A stretch of DNA of 64,000 bases from Arenibacter certesii DSM 19833 (GCF_000429545.1 NZ_AUCB01000005.1:152484-216483), one strand, 5' to 3'. Positions 9,750 to 19,674 are shown, counted from the stretch's first letter. Notes: a model not told the origin generated them from the letters alone. Made by a program: numbers and translations.

Positions 9750-10439
9750 CTATAAAAATAATTTTATTTCATCCAAATCATGAATGATGCAACAATAGTT
9801 GTGTTTGGGTTCATTATGCGCATTAAAATGCAACACATGGAGTCCTACGGCTTTAGCACCAAGGATGTCTGCCTCCAGACTATCCCCGATCATAATTGAC
9901 TTTTGTGGCACCGCATTGGCCTTTTCCAATGCTAGTTGAAATATTAAAGGGTCTGGCTTCTTTGCCCCGGCCATTTCAGAATTTATTACCTGATCAAAAT
10001 AGGTTGCAATATTCGCATTGCGCAACTTCCTATCCTGTACCTCCTGAAACCCATTGGTAATGATATGGAGTTTATACTTGGGCTTTAAATATTCTAAAAT
10101 CCCTATTGTATTGGGAAATAAGTGATTATAAGAAGACAAATGAGCTATATACTGCTCAGATAGGGTATGTATAAGCTCATCCCCAACTCTAAATTTCAAA
10201 GAATCGAAGGTAGTCTTCAACCTTTGATACCTTAATTCACTCTGGTTGATTTTCCCTTCCCTATACCACTTCCAAAAATTAAGATTAATGGGAGTATATG
10301 CTTTTAAAAAATCATCCAAATCAATTCCCACTCCACATTCCGACAAGATTTTTTGAAAGGTTAAGGCAGAATTCCGTTCAAAATCCCAAAGTGTGTGATC
10401 TAAATCAAAAAACACATCGGTTACCGATCCTCTATACAT
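9750..10439 (-). CDS. yjjG: HAD-superfamily phosphatase, YjjG-like nucleotidase
   Basis: The 229-residue length and cap type match the YjjG family of noncanonical pyrimidine nucleotidases. HAD motif I is DLDHT at 12-16 with nucleophile Asp12 and acid Asp14. Motif II is ITNGF near 126. The motif III lysine lies in AGAKKPDP, and motif IV is MIGDSLEADILGAKAVG. The helical cap follows motif I. In E. coli YjjG dephosphorylates dUMP, dTMP and modified nucleoside monophosphates; the same role here is inferred. Its 5' end overlaps the end of the upstream deacetylase-like gene by 8 bases, which indicates an operon. Confidence 0.88.
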   Translation of the reverse strand: MYRGSVTDVFFDLDHTLWDFERNSALTFQKILSECGVGIDLDDFLKAYTPINLNFWKWYREGKINQSELRYQRLKTTFDSLKFRVGDELIHTLSEQYIAHLSSYNHLFPNTIGILEYLKPKYKLHIITNGFQEVQDRKLRNANIATYFDQVINSEMAGAKKPDPLIFQLALEKANAVPQKSIMIGDSLEADILGAKAVGLHVLHFNAHNEPKHNYCCIIHDLDEIKLFL

Positions 10440-11727
10440 AAACTTTTTTAATTATATTCCTATATAAATCTTTCCAATCCAATTTAGCTTCGCCTCCTAG
10501 CAGCTCATTGGAAAACACCGTAACAAAAGTGCCATTTACTCTTTTTACCTCTAAGGCAAGGGCTTCTACCTCACTTAGCGCCTCTTCTTTGGTTCTAAAT
10601 CTTAACAAACTATAATCATGCACCGCAAAGGGATGTATTTTTATTGGTTGTTGCACCTCCAAAAGTATATCATAGAAATAAAATGGTGTACAACTACCCG
10701 CCCTAAATCCACTTTCGTGGGTATATCCCATGGTATAGTCATGGGTAAAGCCGGCCTCTACCAAATTCCTATACGTTTCAGGAATTTCCACCCTGTTAAA
10801 TCGCATCCGAGAACTATTGATAGGCCTATGAATTACGTTGGAAAGATTTCTCTTTTCTTCCATCAATAAATTAATATCATTAAAAGAACTATACGAACAG
10901 CATAGGGAAACCACCTCATAATCGGCAACAGATTTTATAAGGTATTTAAATTTATTATTACTGGGAGACACATTCTTGTCATAGGTGGAATATCCGGCAA
11001 ACTGAAAAAAGAACAATCCTTTAGCCTTATATTGATTATGCAGCTCTATTAGTTCAAAAAAGTTATCATACGGATCCTTTTTTACTTTCAACAATACCGA
11101 AATCCTATCTACTACACGTTTTAACTTTAATGATCCTAAGTCCAGAAGAAGACCTGAAATCCCTCTTACTAAGCCTCTATGCAAAAAACAATGTGATGTA
11201 GTAACATCAATTATTGGCATAAAACGATATTTTTTGGGCTTCCTTACCAAATCTGGAAACTTTTCCCTCAGCAGCTTCAATAACTTATTGGCCCATATAT
11301 CCACTACAGGTATATGTAAAAAATCATTTTGAAATGCGATACTGTCCTTGGGAGGAAAACGACCATGTATGTCCTTAACGTGCGGTAAATACTCCTCGTA
11401 CCTACTCAACAAATAGAAACTAGCTGCAAAGATATCAAAGGGTAGATTGCTGCGGTCTCCAGCAGTAAAAAAGCAAGGGGTTCCTTCCCAATCTGAAACA
11501 TGAATCTGGAGATCGTTTATTCCCTGCTCGAATAATAGGTCATTACTTCTCACAAAAAATTCGTTTTGGAGAGGCTGTTTAGTATAGGTAATCTTGGGGC
11601 CAGAATGTTTTATAAAATCCTCTACTTTGGTAGTGTAAACCACTTCTATACCCAAAATAGCAGTAAATAAATGCTTCGTTATATATCTAAAACGAGATGT
11701 GATTTTATGGGTGTAAATAAGCAGCAT
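10432..11727 (-). CDS. Polysaccharide-deacetylase-like protein (DUF7033 type) with altered active-site motifs
   Basis: A 431-residue protein with an N-terminal region typical of a Bacteroidota group annotated as polysaccharide deacetylase (starts MLLIYTHK; FAASFYLLSRYEEY near 101-114), then a deacetylase-like barrel including PETYRNLVEAGFTHDYTMGY and SGFRAGSCTPFYFYDI. Where relatives have a DID-type metal motif and an HPSYxS motif, this protein has DVTTSH at 174-179 and LCCSYSS at 275-281, so two expected metal ligands appear substituted. Start 11727 (ATG) is preferred to the TTG two codons upstream. It precedes and overlaps yjjG. The fold is fairly sure, but deacetylase activity is doubtful. 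Confidence 0.72.
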   Translation of the reverse strand: MLLIYTHKITSRFRYITKHLFTAILGIEVVYTTKVEDFIKHSGPKITYTKQPLQNEFFVRSNDLLFEQGINDLQIHVSDWEGTPCFFTAGDRSNLPFDIFAASFYLLSRYEEYLPHVKDIHGRFPPKDSIAFQNDFLHIPVVDIWANKLLKLLREKFPDLVRKPKKYRFMPIIDVTTSHCFLHRGLVRGISGLLLDLGSLKLKRVVDRISVLLKVKKDPYDNFFELIELHNQYKAKGLFFFQFAGYSTYDKNVSPSNNKFKYLIKSVADYEVVSLCCSYSSFNDINLLMEEKRNLSNVIHRPINSSRMRFNRVEIPETYRNLVEAGFTHDYTMGYTHESGFRAGSCTPFYFYDILLEVQQPIKIHPFAVHDYSLLRFRTKEEALSEVEALALEVKRVNGTFVTVFSNELLGGEAKLDWKDLYRNIIKKVYV

Positions 11728-11854
11728 AGTCAATATTTTTATCCTTCCGGATTTTTGGACCTATCTTTTAATTGAAGCCTGCAAAATACCTTGATAACAT
11801 TCTAACACAGTATCTACAAAACTTTCTCTAACCGATAAATATAAAACCTATTGA

Positions 11855-11935
11855 TCAGAGCAGGCCTTCATCGGCAAAACTAAAATAATCTTTTTGAGTT
11901 ATGATGACATGGTCCAACACTTTTATATCCAAGGC
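11855..11935 (-). pseudogene. radC: Stranded C-terminal 26 codons of radC, in frame after the amber codon
   Basis: Reading on from TAG 11936-11938 in the same frame gives ALDIKVLDHVIITQKDYFSF and then ADEGLL, ending at TGA 11855-11857. This is the conserved C terminus of RadC (DHVIIT, YFSFADEGLL). A single-base nonsense change, a sequencing error or readthrough would each explain it. Full-length radC would be 232 codons. Confidence 0.85.
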
Positions 11936-12553
11936 CTAGGATGCCAACCTTAATTTTTGAGTAATATGTTTATCTGCCTCACTTGGTTTTAAAGTTCCAG
12001 AAGGGTGGTTATGCGCAAGGATAAGTCCTACAGCACCCAATTCCAAGGCTTTCTTTAATACCAAGCGAACATCTACCAAAGTACCGGTGATCCCCCCTTT
12101 ACTCTGTTGACCGGCAAATAACACCTTATTGGAATTATTGAGGTACACGATCCAAAACTCTTCGTGGGGAAGCTCCCCCATTTTAGGCTGCAATAGATCA
12201 AACACACTGTTACTGGATGTAATTTTAGTGACTTTTAATCCGTCTCCTCCCCTACGTCTACGTCCAATTTCCAGGGCCGCAACAATTGTAACAGCCTTTG
12301 CCGCTCCAATACCCTTAAAATGCATCAGCTGTTTTACTGAAAGCTTACCCAACTCGCTAAGGTTATTGTCCACTGAAGCCAAAATACGCTTTGAGAGTTC
12401 TACCGCGCTTTCATTGCGACTTCCAGACCCAATTAAGATTGCAATCAATTCTGCATCCGAAAGCACCATTCTACCTTTATGCACCAATTTCTCTCGTGGT
12501 TTATCATCATCGGACCAATTTTTAATGGAGAAGGAGGTTAGATTTTCTTGCAT
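11936..12553 (-). CDS. radC: RadC-family JAB/MPN protein, C terminus cut by an in-frame amber codon
   Basis: These 205 residues hold the N-terminal UPF0758 region (starting SIKNWSDDDKPREKL), a helix-hairpin-helix HFKGIGAAKA near 78-87, and the JAMM metal site AHNHPSG with His181, His183 and Asp194. The frame ends at TAG 11936-11938, immediately after LRLAS. Translation beyond it gives the expected RadC C terminus, listed separately. The catalytic motif is retained, so partial function is possible. Despite its name, RadC has no proven repair role. The gene is followed leftward by the deacetylase gene and preceded by the susCD operon terminator. Confidence 0.85.
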   Translation of the reverse strand: MQENLTSFSIKNWSDDDKPREKLVHKGRMVLSDAELIAILIGSGSRNESAVELSKRILASVDNNLSELGKLSVKQLMHFKGIGAAKAVTIVAALEIGRRRRGGDGLKVTKITSSNSVFDLLQPKMGELPHEEFWIVYLNNSNKVLFAGQQSKGGITGTLVDVRLVLKKALELGAVGLILAHNHPSGTLKPSEADKHITQKLRLAS

Positions 12554-12682
12554 AGGTTAAAGATAAGAAATATAGTCAATTGTAAATTTATCTTTTATAG
12601 ATCCCATCATGGGGATCAATTCCCCATATGCAAGTTTTAGTGAAAATAGGATTCTATTTACTAAATTAAGTAGATATAAACA

Positions 12683-12717
12683 AAAGAAGCCATTCTGAAA
12701 TTCAGAATGGCTTCTTT
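12683..12717 (-). terminator. Terminator of the second susCD operon
   Basis: A nearly perfect palindrome: 12683-12699 is the reverse complement of 12701-12717 (core AAGCCATTCTGAA / TTCAGAATGGCTT). Read on the minus strand it ends in a T-rich tail. It lies 35 bases after the susD stop. A related copy is found at 18059-18089. Confidence 0.85.
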
Positions 12718-12751
12718 AATAAAATACTTTTACCTATTAAAGATCTAGTCC

Positions 12752-14548
12752 TTAGTAACCTGGATTTTGCGTTAAGGTTGGCTGCCCATCGGCACCTACG
12801 CTTAAATCTATCTGGGCCTGTGGGATAGGGTAGTATTCACTTTTCCCTGGAATAAACTTTCCTCCTCTAACATCAGTAGTTATAGCTCCCTGATAATCAA
12901 AATAAGCATTTAGGGTCTGCTCGGCTATGCCCCAACGTACCAAGTCAAAAAACCGGTGCCCTTCCATGGCAAGTTCCAATTTTCTTTCAAAGTAGATTCT
13001 GTCCAGTGCCATTTCTTTGGAACCAAAGTCGGCCATGGTATAGTCGGAAATAGTATAATTTGCAGCAGTGGAAGTTTCTTTAAAACCTGCCATCGGATCG
13101 TTATCGTCTATATACTCTTTTAAGAATCCATCTGGATTGGCTGCTCTTTGGCGCACTTTGTTTACGTAACCAAGAGCCACATCTAAACTACCTGCATGTG
13201 CTTCCGCTTCTGCTGCCATTAAAAGCACATCTGCAAAACGAATTACACGAACATTAAGTGCTGTACCAGGTGCCCAAGAACTTTGATCAGAATAGATATC
13301 CTGTGTTGCTTGCCAGTAGATATTCTTTTTAGGGGCATAGGGCCCACCATAGGTCTGTTCCCTTACCCAAGCTGCACCAGGGTGTTTGCCCCAATCATGA
13401 TAAGGCACACCCCTTCTTCCTACTGTCCAATCTAATCTAGGATCTAATGTTCCAGTATAAGGCGTAAAAGGATCATCACTGGTAATCCCCATATCACTTT
13501 TTACAGCATTCTGGTTGTAGCTTGTAAGATCAGGAAGTCCTGTTACTGGATCCGTCTTATAAGAATTTACTAAGTCTTGTGAGGGTTGGTAAAATCCGCA
13601 GCATCTAAAGGGGCTGTTATATGGAAAGTTTAGCATCCCACCTTGATTGGAGTTGGCTATAGAACTGGTACCGTCATTGGCTACCATTTGGATATCAAAT
13701 ACTGTTTCAGAATTATTCTCCACGGCAGCATCAAAGTTATCACTAAACCTATCGATAAGTGCATATTTTACTCCCCCCGGATTCACCCCACTATTGATCA
13801 CCTCGGTAAATATAGTTTTGGCTTCCATGAATTTCTTTTGGTACAAATACGATTTACCCAAATAAGCTGCGGCTGCCCACTTATTAGCTCTACCAAAATC
13901 GTCTTGTGTAGCTGGCAAATTATCAAACGCAAATTGAAAATCTGCCTCTATATTAGGCCAGATATCAACATTATTTGGTTGCTTTGGATCTTCGGTAGTT
14001 TCATCAATCCATGGCACCATATTGAACATCTTCTTCAGTTCAAAGTAATAGTGCCCCCTTAAGAAACGGGCTTGAGCTGCCAAATTCTTTCCATCTTCTT
14101 CAGAAATATCTGTCGCCAATGCTAAGAGTTTCAAGGTATTGTTAGTCCTTGAAATACCTTCATATGCCGCTCTCCATTTATTGTTATAGAATCCATTTGA
14201 TGGATTGGAGATAAATTTCACAATTTGATCAATGGCGGGCTGATCCCCTCCAAAGCTTCCTTTACTGGCTTCACCACCCGCTACGGTTCCATAGATCCAG
14301 TTGTCTGGGGATGACTCCCATGCTCCTCCTCCAACACTCGCACCGTCCAGGGCCGCATAAGCCCCGATCAATAGTTTGTCTACGCCATCCTTATTCGCGA
14401 TAACGTCTTCACTAAGTGCTCCCAAGGCAGGTTGCTCCAAATAATTATCGGTACAGCTACCTAACCATAGCGATGCAAGCACAGGAATAAATAGTCTATT
14501 TATTTGTTTTATGAATTTCATATACTTTAATTTATTGTTCATCATCAT
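12752..14548 (-). CDS. SusD/RagB-family nutrient-binding outer-membrane lipoprotein
   Basis: The 598-residue protein has a signal peptide and lipobox WLGSC (Cys32), then TDNYLEQPALGALSEDV, typical of classic SusD N termini. TPR-like helices follow (LAAQARFLRGHYYFELKKMF near 155-175), and the C-terminal half carries the usual RFADVLLMAAEAEAHAG, IYFERKLELAMEGHRFFDLVRWG and YPIPQAQIDLS segments. It is the lid protein for the upstream SusC. The first of three consecutive ATGs shares one base with the susC stop, showing tight coupling. Length and motifs are complete, so this copy looks functional although its susC partner is frameshifted. Confidence 0.93.
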   Translation of the reverse strand: MMMNNKLKYMKFIKQINRLFIPVLASLWLGSCTDNYLEQPALGALSEDVIANKDGVDKLLIGAYAALDGASVGGGAWESSPDNWIYGTVAGGEASKGSFGGDQPAIDQIVKFISNPSNGFYNNKWRAAYEGISRTNNTLKLLALATDISEEDGKNLAAQARFLRGHYYFELKKMFNMVPWIDETTEDPKQPNNVDIWPNIEADFQFAFDNLPATQDDFGRANKWAAAAYLGKSYLYQKKFMEAKTIFTEVINSGVNPGGVKYALIDRFSDNFDAAVENNSETVFDIQMVANDGTSSIANSNQGGMLNFPYNSPFRCCGFYQPSQDLVNSYKTDPVTGLPDLTSYNQNAVKSDMGITSDDPFTPYTGTLDPRLDWTVGRRGVPYHDWGKHPGAAWVREQTYGGPYAPKKNIYWQATQDIYSDQSSWAPGTALNVRVIRFADVLLMAAEAEAHAGSLDVALGYVNKVRQRAANPDGFLKEYIDDNDPMAGFKETSTAANYTISDYTMADFGSKEMALDRIYFERKLELAMEGHRFFDLVRWGIAEQTLNAYFDYQGAITTDVRGGKFIPGKSEYYPIPQAQIDLSVGADGQPTLTQNPGY

Positions 14549-17500
14549 TAAAAAATAACATTTACCCCAAAAAGAAGTTGCCTTTGATTAGGATAGGCTC
14601 CTTCATCTATTCCAAAATTAACTGTTCCTCCAGATATTTCAGGATCCAAACCAGAATAAGAGGTAATGGTAAATGCATTCACCATTTGCGCGTACAACCT
14701 CAATTTAGAAATACTGTATTTATTCATAACATCAGAGGGGAAGGTATATCCTAATTGTATATGCTTTGCCCTGAGGTAAGAACCATCTTCCACAAAATAG
14801 GAGTTAGGAACATCCGCTAAACTGAAAGATCCCGTTGTTTCTTGAATTGGCGCCGTAGCATTCATATTTTGTGGGGTCCAAGAATCGTATAAAGCTGTGT
14901 GGCTTTTAGCTCCTGTAAATGAGCTGTAAAAATCTGTCCACCATTTTACGTTGTTCCAGATGTCATTTCCTTGGGTACCATATAAGAACATACTTAGATC
15001 CCAATTCTTATATATCAGTTCTAAATTTAATCCATAGGTAAAGTCAGGATTTGGATTTCCAATAAAAGTACGGTCATCGGCCGTTATTCTTCCATCACCA
15101 TCTATATCCTCATAACGGAATCTACCCACCGCAACATCTGACTGATAAGTTGCGTTTGGATTACCAGTTACCGCAACTGCATCAGCATTGGCATTGGCAA
15201 TCTCATCTGCCGAATTCCAGAATCCTGCAATCTTGTATCCGTAAAATTCACTTACAGAATGTCCGACTGCATTTCTAATAATAGTACTTCCATTAAATCG
15301 TCTTCCTTCCCTATCGAAATATGCATAACCATCGGCAATCTTTTTTATCTCGTTCTTATAAGTAGTTAGTGTAACAGTTGTGTTTAAACGTAGGTCGTCC
15401 GTTAAATTAAAGAACGTAGAAACATCCATATCCAAACCACTATTGGCCATTTCCGCAACGTTTACGAAAGGAACTGTAGCGTTCCCCACAGTAGCGGGTA
15501 AGTTAGGATTAAAAAGAAGGTCTTTTATCTCTTTATTATAGTAATCCACACTTAGCTGTACACTATTGTTGAATAAAGAAGCATCCAATCCAATATTGGA
15601 ATTGGTATTCTTTTCCCATTTTGCGTCCGGATTCCCCAACCTAGTCTGCTGAAAACCTTCAGCTATACTTTGGTTGCCCCCGCTGATCCCGTAATAGGAA
15701 GACTGTTGATTACCCCCAAAGGTGGTAAACGAGTTTGCAGGATCTACGTTCAATTGGTTTCCCATAACTCCATAGCCACCACGAATTTTAAGATCGTTTA
15801 ACCAATCTAGTTCTGGCATAAAGTTTTCATTACCAATATTCCAACCTGCACTCACTGCTGGGAACCATCCATATTGATTGTTTAGGAATCTAGATGATCC
15901 ATCGCGACGTATGGTAGCGCTTAACAAATACTTGTCATCAAAATTATAGTCCAAGCGTCCGATAAGAGATGACAATGCATCTTGTCTTTTCCAACTGTAA
16001 TTGGTCTGTGTGCCTGAACCTGTTTCCAAGGTTACATAATTCGGGTCAAATGAAAAATAGCTTTGCATGGTCCCTCCAACTTGACGCTCTCTATTCTGAT
16101 AAGCCTCCGTACCGATTAACACGTTTACATTGTGTATATCATTAAAGGTATTGGTATACTGCAGCGTGTTGGTCCAAGTAAAATTGTATCGAGTATTTGC
16201 GCCTTCAGTGTATGAGTTTACCGAATTGTTTTCAGCGTTTTCATATTCTGGATAAGAAAAGGAATTAAAGCTATTAGAGAAATACTGTCCTCCATAACTA
16301 GTCCTAAGTGTAAAGTTTTCCAAGAAATCTAATTCCGCAAATATGTTACCGAATATACGGTTAGACACTCCTCTGTTATTTCTAATTCGGTCCAATTGGG
16401 CAACCGGGTTCCTTGCATTTCCTAAATCCGAACCAAACGAGCCTGCAAAATTCCCTTTAATATCCCGTACAGGAATAATAGGTTGTTGTCTAATAGCCAT
16501 TCCAATGGCACTTCCTTCAGTCAATGCACTAATCTGTGGGTTCTCTCTAACACTAAAACTAAGATTCTGCCCTACCCTTAAATTATCCGATATATTAAAT
16601 ACCGTATTGGAACGCATTGTATAACGTTTTAAATACGTGTTTTTTAAAGTTCCTTCTTGATCAAAGTAATTTAATGAAAATAAATAACTTCCTTTTTCAC
16701 TACCATTACTAACAGATAAGTTATGACTGGTAATACTAGCAGGACTAAAAATTTCTTGGAACCAGTTAGTTCCTTCCTTATTAGCCTCTACAATTCTATA
16801 AAAATTATTTAAATCTGAACTATTCGTATAGTAAGGATTTACATTATAAAGTGCTTCGTCTACCGTATCGGCACCTACTGGAGCAATATAATTAGGAAGT
16901 ACAGGGCTAGCACCATTACCATATTGACTGTGATTAATAGGATCCCCAGGATTGGTATTTCTCAAAGCCATAAAAGTAAGATCGGCCATTTCTTGAGATG
17001 ACAAGATATTCCATGGGTTACCACTTTTCACCATCTGAGTCCCGTAATAGGCATCATAGGTAACCTTCATTTTCCCCTTACCTCTTTTGGTGGTAATAAC
17101 GATTACCCCATTCGCTGCTCTTGACCCATAGATGGAAGCAGAACCAGCATCTTTTAAAACCTGCATAGACGCTACATCATTGGGGTTTAGGTCATTAATA
17201 TTATCGGTTGGAATACCATCCACTACATAAAGGGGACTGTTATTCCCAAAAGTATTGGATCCCCTAATTTTAATCTGAGGCGCCTCACCTGGCTGACCTC
17301 CTCCGGTGATAGTCACCCCAGAAGCTCTACCTTGCAACTGACTCGTAACCTGTCCTGAAGGTTGCTTAGCCAAATCTTCAGTTTTAACTACTGAAACAGC
17401 ACCGGTTAAATCTTGTTTTCTTTGGGTTCCGTACCCTACAACAACAATCTCTTCTAACGCAGTACCCCGGTGGATAAGCTCACATCTATAGAATTCTGCC

Positions 17501-17837
17501 CATTAACAGGCACTTCTACACTCTTGAATCCGATATAAGAAATGACCAAAACAGCATCTGATGCTGCATTTATGCTATAATTCCCGTCAAAGTCGGTTAC
17601 CGTTCCATTGGTAGTGCCTTTTTCTAACACATTAGCCCCTGGGATTGGCATACCTTCATCATCTAAAACTACACCCGTAATAGGATTTTGAATACTATTG
17701 CTGGATACCACATACTCGTTATTGGCCGCCAACAAAGAGCCCGGAAAAATAAGCCCAAGTACTAGCAGTAATAAGCCAGGGCCATACGAAAATATTTTTC
17801 GCCGTAATTTAAAGAATAACAATGTTCTTTTAATCAT
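14548..17837 (-). pseudogene. SusC/RagA-family TonB-dependent receptor, interrupted by a one-base frameshift
   Basis: Two frames make one SusC. The first (17837 to 17454) holds the signal peptide and carboxypeptidase-like domain (PITGVVLDDEGMPIPGANV) and stops after SLSTGVLR. The second continues with ALEEIVVVGYGTQRKQDLTG, the plug (QLQGRASGVTITGGG, SPLYVVDGIP) and the whole barrel to 14550. Restoring one base near 17463 would give SLSTGVTALEEIVVVGYGT, the standard SusC junction and TonB-box region. The joined product would be about 1096 residues, a normal length. This may be a true pseudogene, phase variation or an assembly error. The susD partner starts at its stop codon. Confidence 0.88.
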
Positions 17838-17929
17838 AATAAATTAGTTATTAGTTAGTTAATTTTTTTGGACTTAATAGAATAATAAAGGCAAATATTC
17901 ATCATCCATAATTCCAAACACGAAATATA

Positions 17930-17937
17930 CAAACTTA
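17930..17937 (-). promoter_or_regulatory. Predicted -7 element of the second susCD operon
   Basis: The minus strand reads TAAGTTTG, a match to TAnnTTTG, 93 bases upstream of the susC start. The leader between them contains repeated TTAGTTA-like units at 17846-17863. No convincing -33 element was found. Confidence 0.4.
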
Positions 17938-18058
17938 TGTTAAAGCGAGGAAATTTAGCTTCTTAAAAATTAAAATAGTTAGCAAGCGTCATAACCAGTG
18001 TTAAATTATCCCCCCATTTAGCTTTAGGAGAGTGCAACCTATAAAATAGATTGAAAGA

Positions 18059-18290
18059 AGAAGCCATTCTGAATAACAGAATGGCTTCTATGAAAAAATA
18101 CTTTGACTTATTTAAGACCTAACCCTTAATAACAAGGAATTCAATTAAGGCAGGTTTTTTATTACTAACCACACTTAAATCTATCTGGGCCTGAGCAACA
18201 GGGTACTATTCACATTTCCCAGGATAAACTTCCTTCCACTAAGATAGACGGTTATATCTCTTTGATATTTAAAATAAGAATTGAAAGTTT
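18059..18290 (-). pseudogene. Decayed 3' end of a second susD copy with its terminator
   Basis: This stretch aligns with the end of the intact susD and its terminator (12683-12900). Translated on the minus strand, one frame gives FNSYFKYQRDIT followed by GRKFILGN, and after a frameshift another gives AQAQIDLSVVSNKKPALI. These match NAYFDYQGAIT, GGKFIPGK and QAQIDLSVGADGQPTLT of the intact protein. The palindrome AGAAGCCATTCTG / CAGAATGGCTTCT at 18059-18089 copies the terminator core. The order mpl, susD tail, susC, susD suggests a collapsed tandem susCD duplication. No functional product is expected, although the terminator may still end mpl transcription. Confidence 0.8.
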
Positions 18291-18291
18291 A

Positions 18292-19653
18292 CTACGCATT
18301 GATCACCTTATTTCTCACCGCCTCCATGTCGAGTCCCCCGTAGGTACCAGAGCTCATTAAAAGGAGGACGCTATTTACATACTCTTGCCCCAGCACAAAT
18401 TGACTAAATTCCTCTTTACTGGTAAAAACATGTAAATCTTCACGACCAAAGGCCTTTTTAATCTGTTCTGCAGACACTTCTTTAAGCCCCTTTATTTTAA
18501 CCGATTCTGGCAGGTAGAAAACCGCTGCCACTTCTGCCGCTTCCAAGGTTCTTTTATACTCATTTAAGAATTCAGGATTAAAACTACTGTAAGTATGCAA
18601 TTCTAGGAATGCTAAAAGTTTCCTATCTGGATACTGTTGTTTAACCGCTTCCGTGCTAGCCTTTACCTTGCTAGGCGCATGAGCAAAGTCTTTATAGGCC
18701 ACACTTACTTTTCCTTCAGCTAATTTTTCTAGGCGCTTAGAAGCTCCTGTAAAAGTAGACATGGCTTCATAGAAATCTTCCTCATCCAAACCCATATTCT
18801 GACATATCCATTTTGCACCGGCCAAGTTGCTAAGGTTATGTTTCCCGAAAATAGGAATAGGCATTGGTCCGTCTGGAGTTACCAAAATGGTTTCGCCATT
18901 TTCTATTGAATATTCTGGAGTATGATAGGCTAGTTTTCTAATTGTATTTTCGGAAGCCTCTACGATCTTACTTACATTTTTATCTTCCTCATTGTAAGTT
19001 ATACTACCCCCTCTTACTATACTATCCACAAAAATCTTGAACTGTTCCAAATAGTTGTCAAAAGTGGGAAATACATTAATATGATCCCATGCAATACCAC
19101 TCAATAAAGCAATATTAGGTTGATATAAATGAAATTTTGGACGTTTATCAACAACTGAAGATAAATACTCATCCCCTTCCAGCACAATAAAATCGTTCTC
19201 TTCAGTAATATGAACCATTTTATTAAAACCATCCAGTTGAGCACCTATCACATAATCTATTGGGCGATCGTGATATTTCATTACATGAAGAATCATAGCC
19301 GTAATAGTAGTTTTACCATGGCTACCCCCTATCACCACCCTAGTTTTATATTTCGACTGTTCATAAAGAAATTCGGGATACGAATAGATTTTAAGTCCCA
19401 ATTCCTGTGCCTTTAGGAGCTCCGGATTATCTACTTTTGCATGCATACCTAAAATAACTGCATCCAAATGAGACCCCACCTTCTCTGGGAACCAACCAAA
19501 AGTCTCGGGTAAAAGTCCACTCTCTTTCAATCTGCTCTGCGCAGGTTCGTAGATTACGTCATCACTACCAGAAACAGTATATCCTTTTTGTTGTAGCGCC
19601 AAGGCTAGGTTGTGCATAACGCTCCCGCCTATTGCAATAAAATGAATGTGCAT
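18292..19653 (-). CDS. mpl: UDP-N-acetylmuramate:L-alanyl-gamma-D-glutamyl-meso-diaminopimelate ligase (Mpl), peptidoglycan recycling
   Basis: A 453-residue Mur ligase. The N-terminal UDP-binding Rossmann domain starts MHIHFIAIGG, the P-loop GGSHGKTT is at 109-116, and the Mur ligase central and C-terminal domains follow (DFAHAPSKVKAS, SSGTYGGLDM). The lack of the MurC-type GxGGxGM start and the overall pattern fit Mpl, which attaches recycled murein tripeptide to UDP-MurNAc in the cytoplasm. MurC is the main alternative. It has its own -7 box at 19675-19682, and the decayed susD tail lies directly behind its stop. Confidence 0.85.
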   Translation of the reverse strand: MHIHFIAIGGSVMHNLALALQQKGYTVSGSDDVIYEPAQSRLKESGLLPETFGWFPEKVGSHLDAVILGMHAKVDNPELLKAQELGLKIYSYPEFLYEQSKYKTRVVIGGSHGKTTITAMILHVMKYHDRPIDYVIGAQLDGFNKMVHITEENDFIVLEGDEYLSSVVDKRPKFHLYQPNIALLSGIAWDHINVFPTFDNYLEQFKIFVDSIVRGGSITYNEEDKNVSKIVEASENTIRKLAYHTPEYSIENGETILVTPDGPMPIPIFGKHNLSNLAGAKWICQNMGLDEEDFYEAMSTFTGASKRLEKLAEGKVSVAYKDFAHAPSKVKASTEAVKQQYPDRKLLAFLELHTYSSFNPEFLNEYKRTLEAAEVAAVFYLPESVKIKGLKEVSAEQIKKAFGREDLHVFTSKEEFSQFVLGQEYVNSVLLLMSSGTYGGLDMEAVRNKVINA

Positions 19654-19674
19654 TAAAATCTATTTTATAAAACG

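Noticed and set aside
12129..12560. Plus-strand ORF of 143 codons over radC
   Set aside because: It is a shadow of the radC frame; radC motifs on the minus strand are clear.
17846..17863. TTAGTTA-like repeats before susC
   Set aside because: The run is short, AT-rich and possibly by chance; there is no evidence of a binding site.
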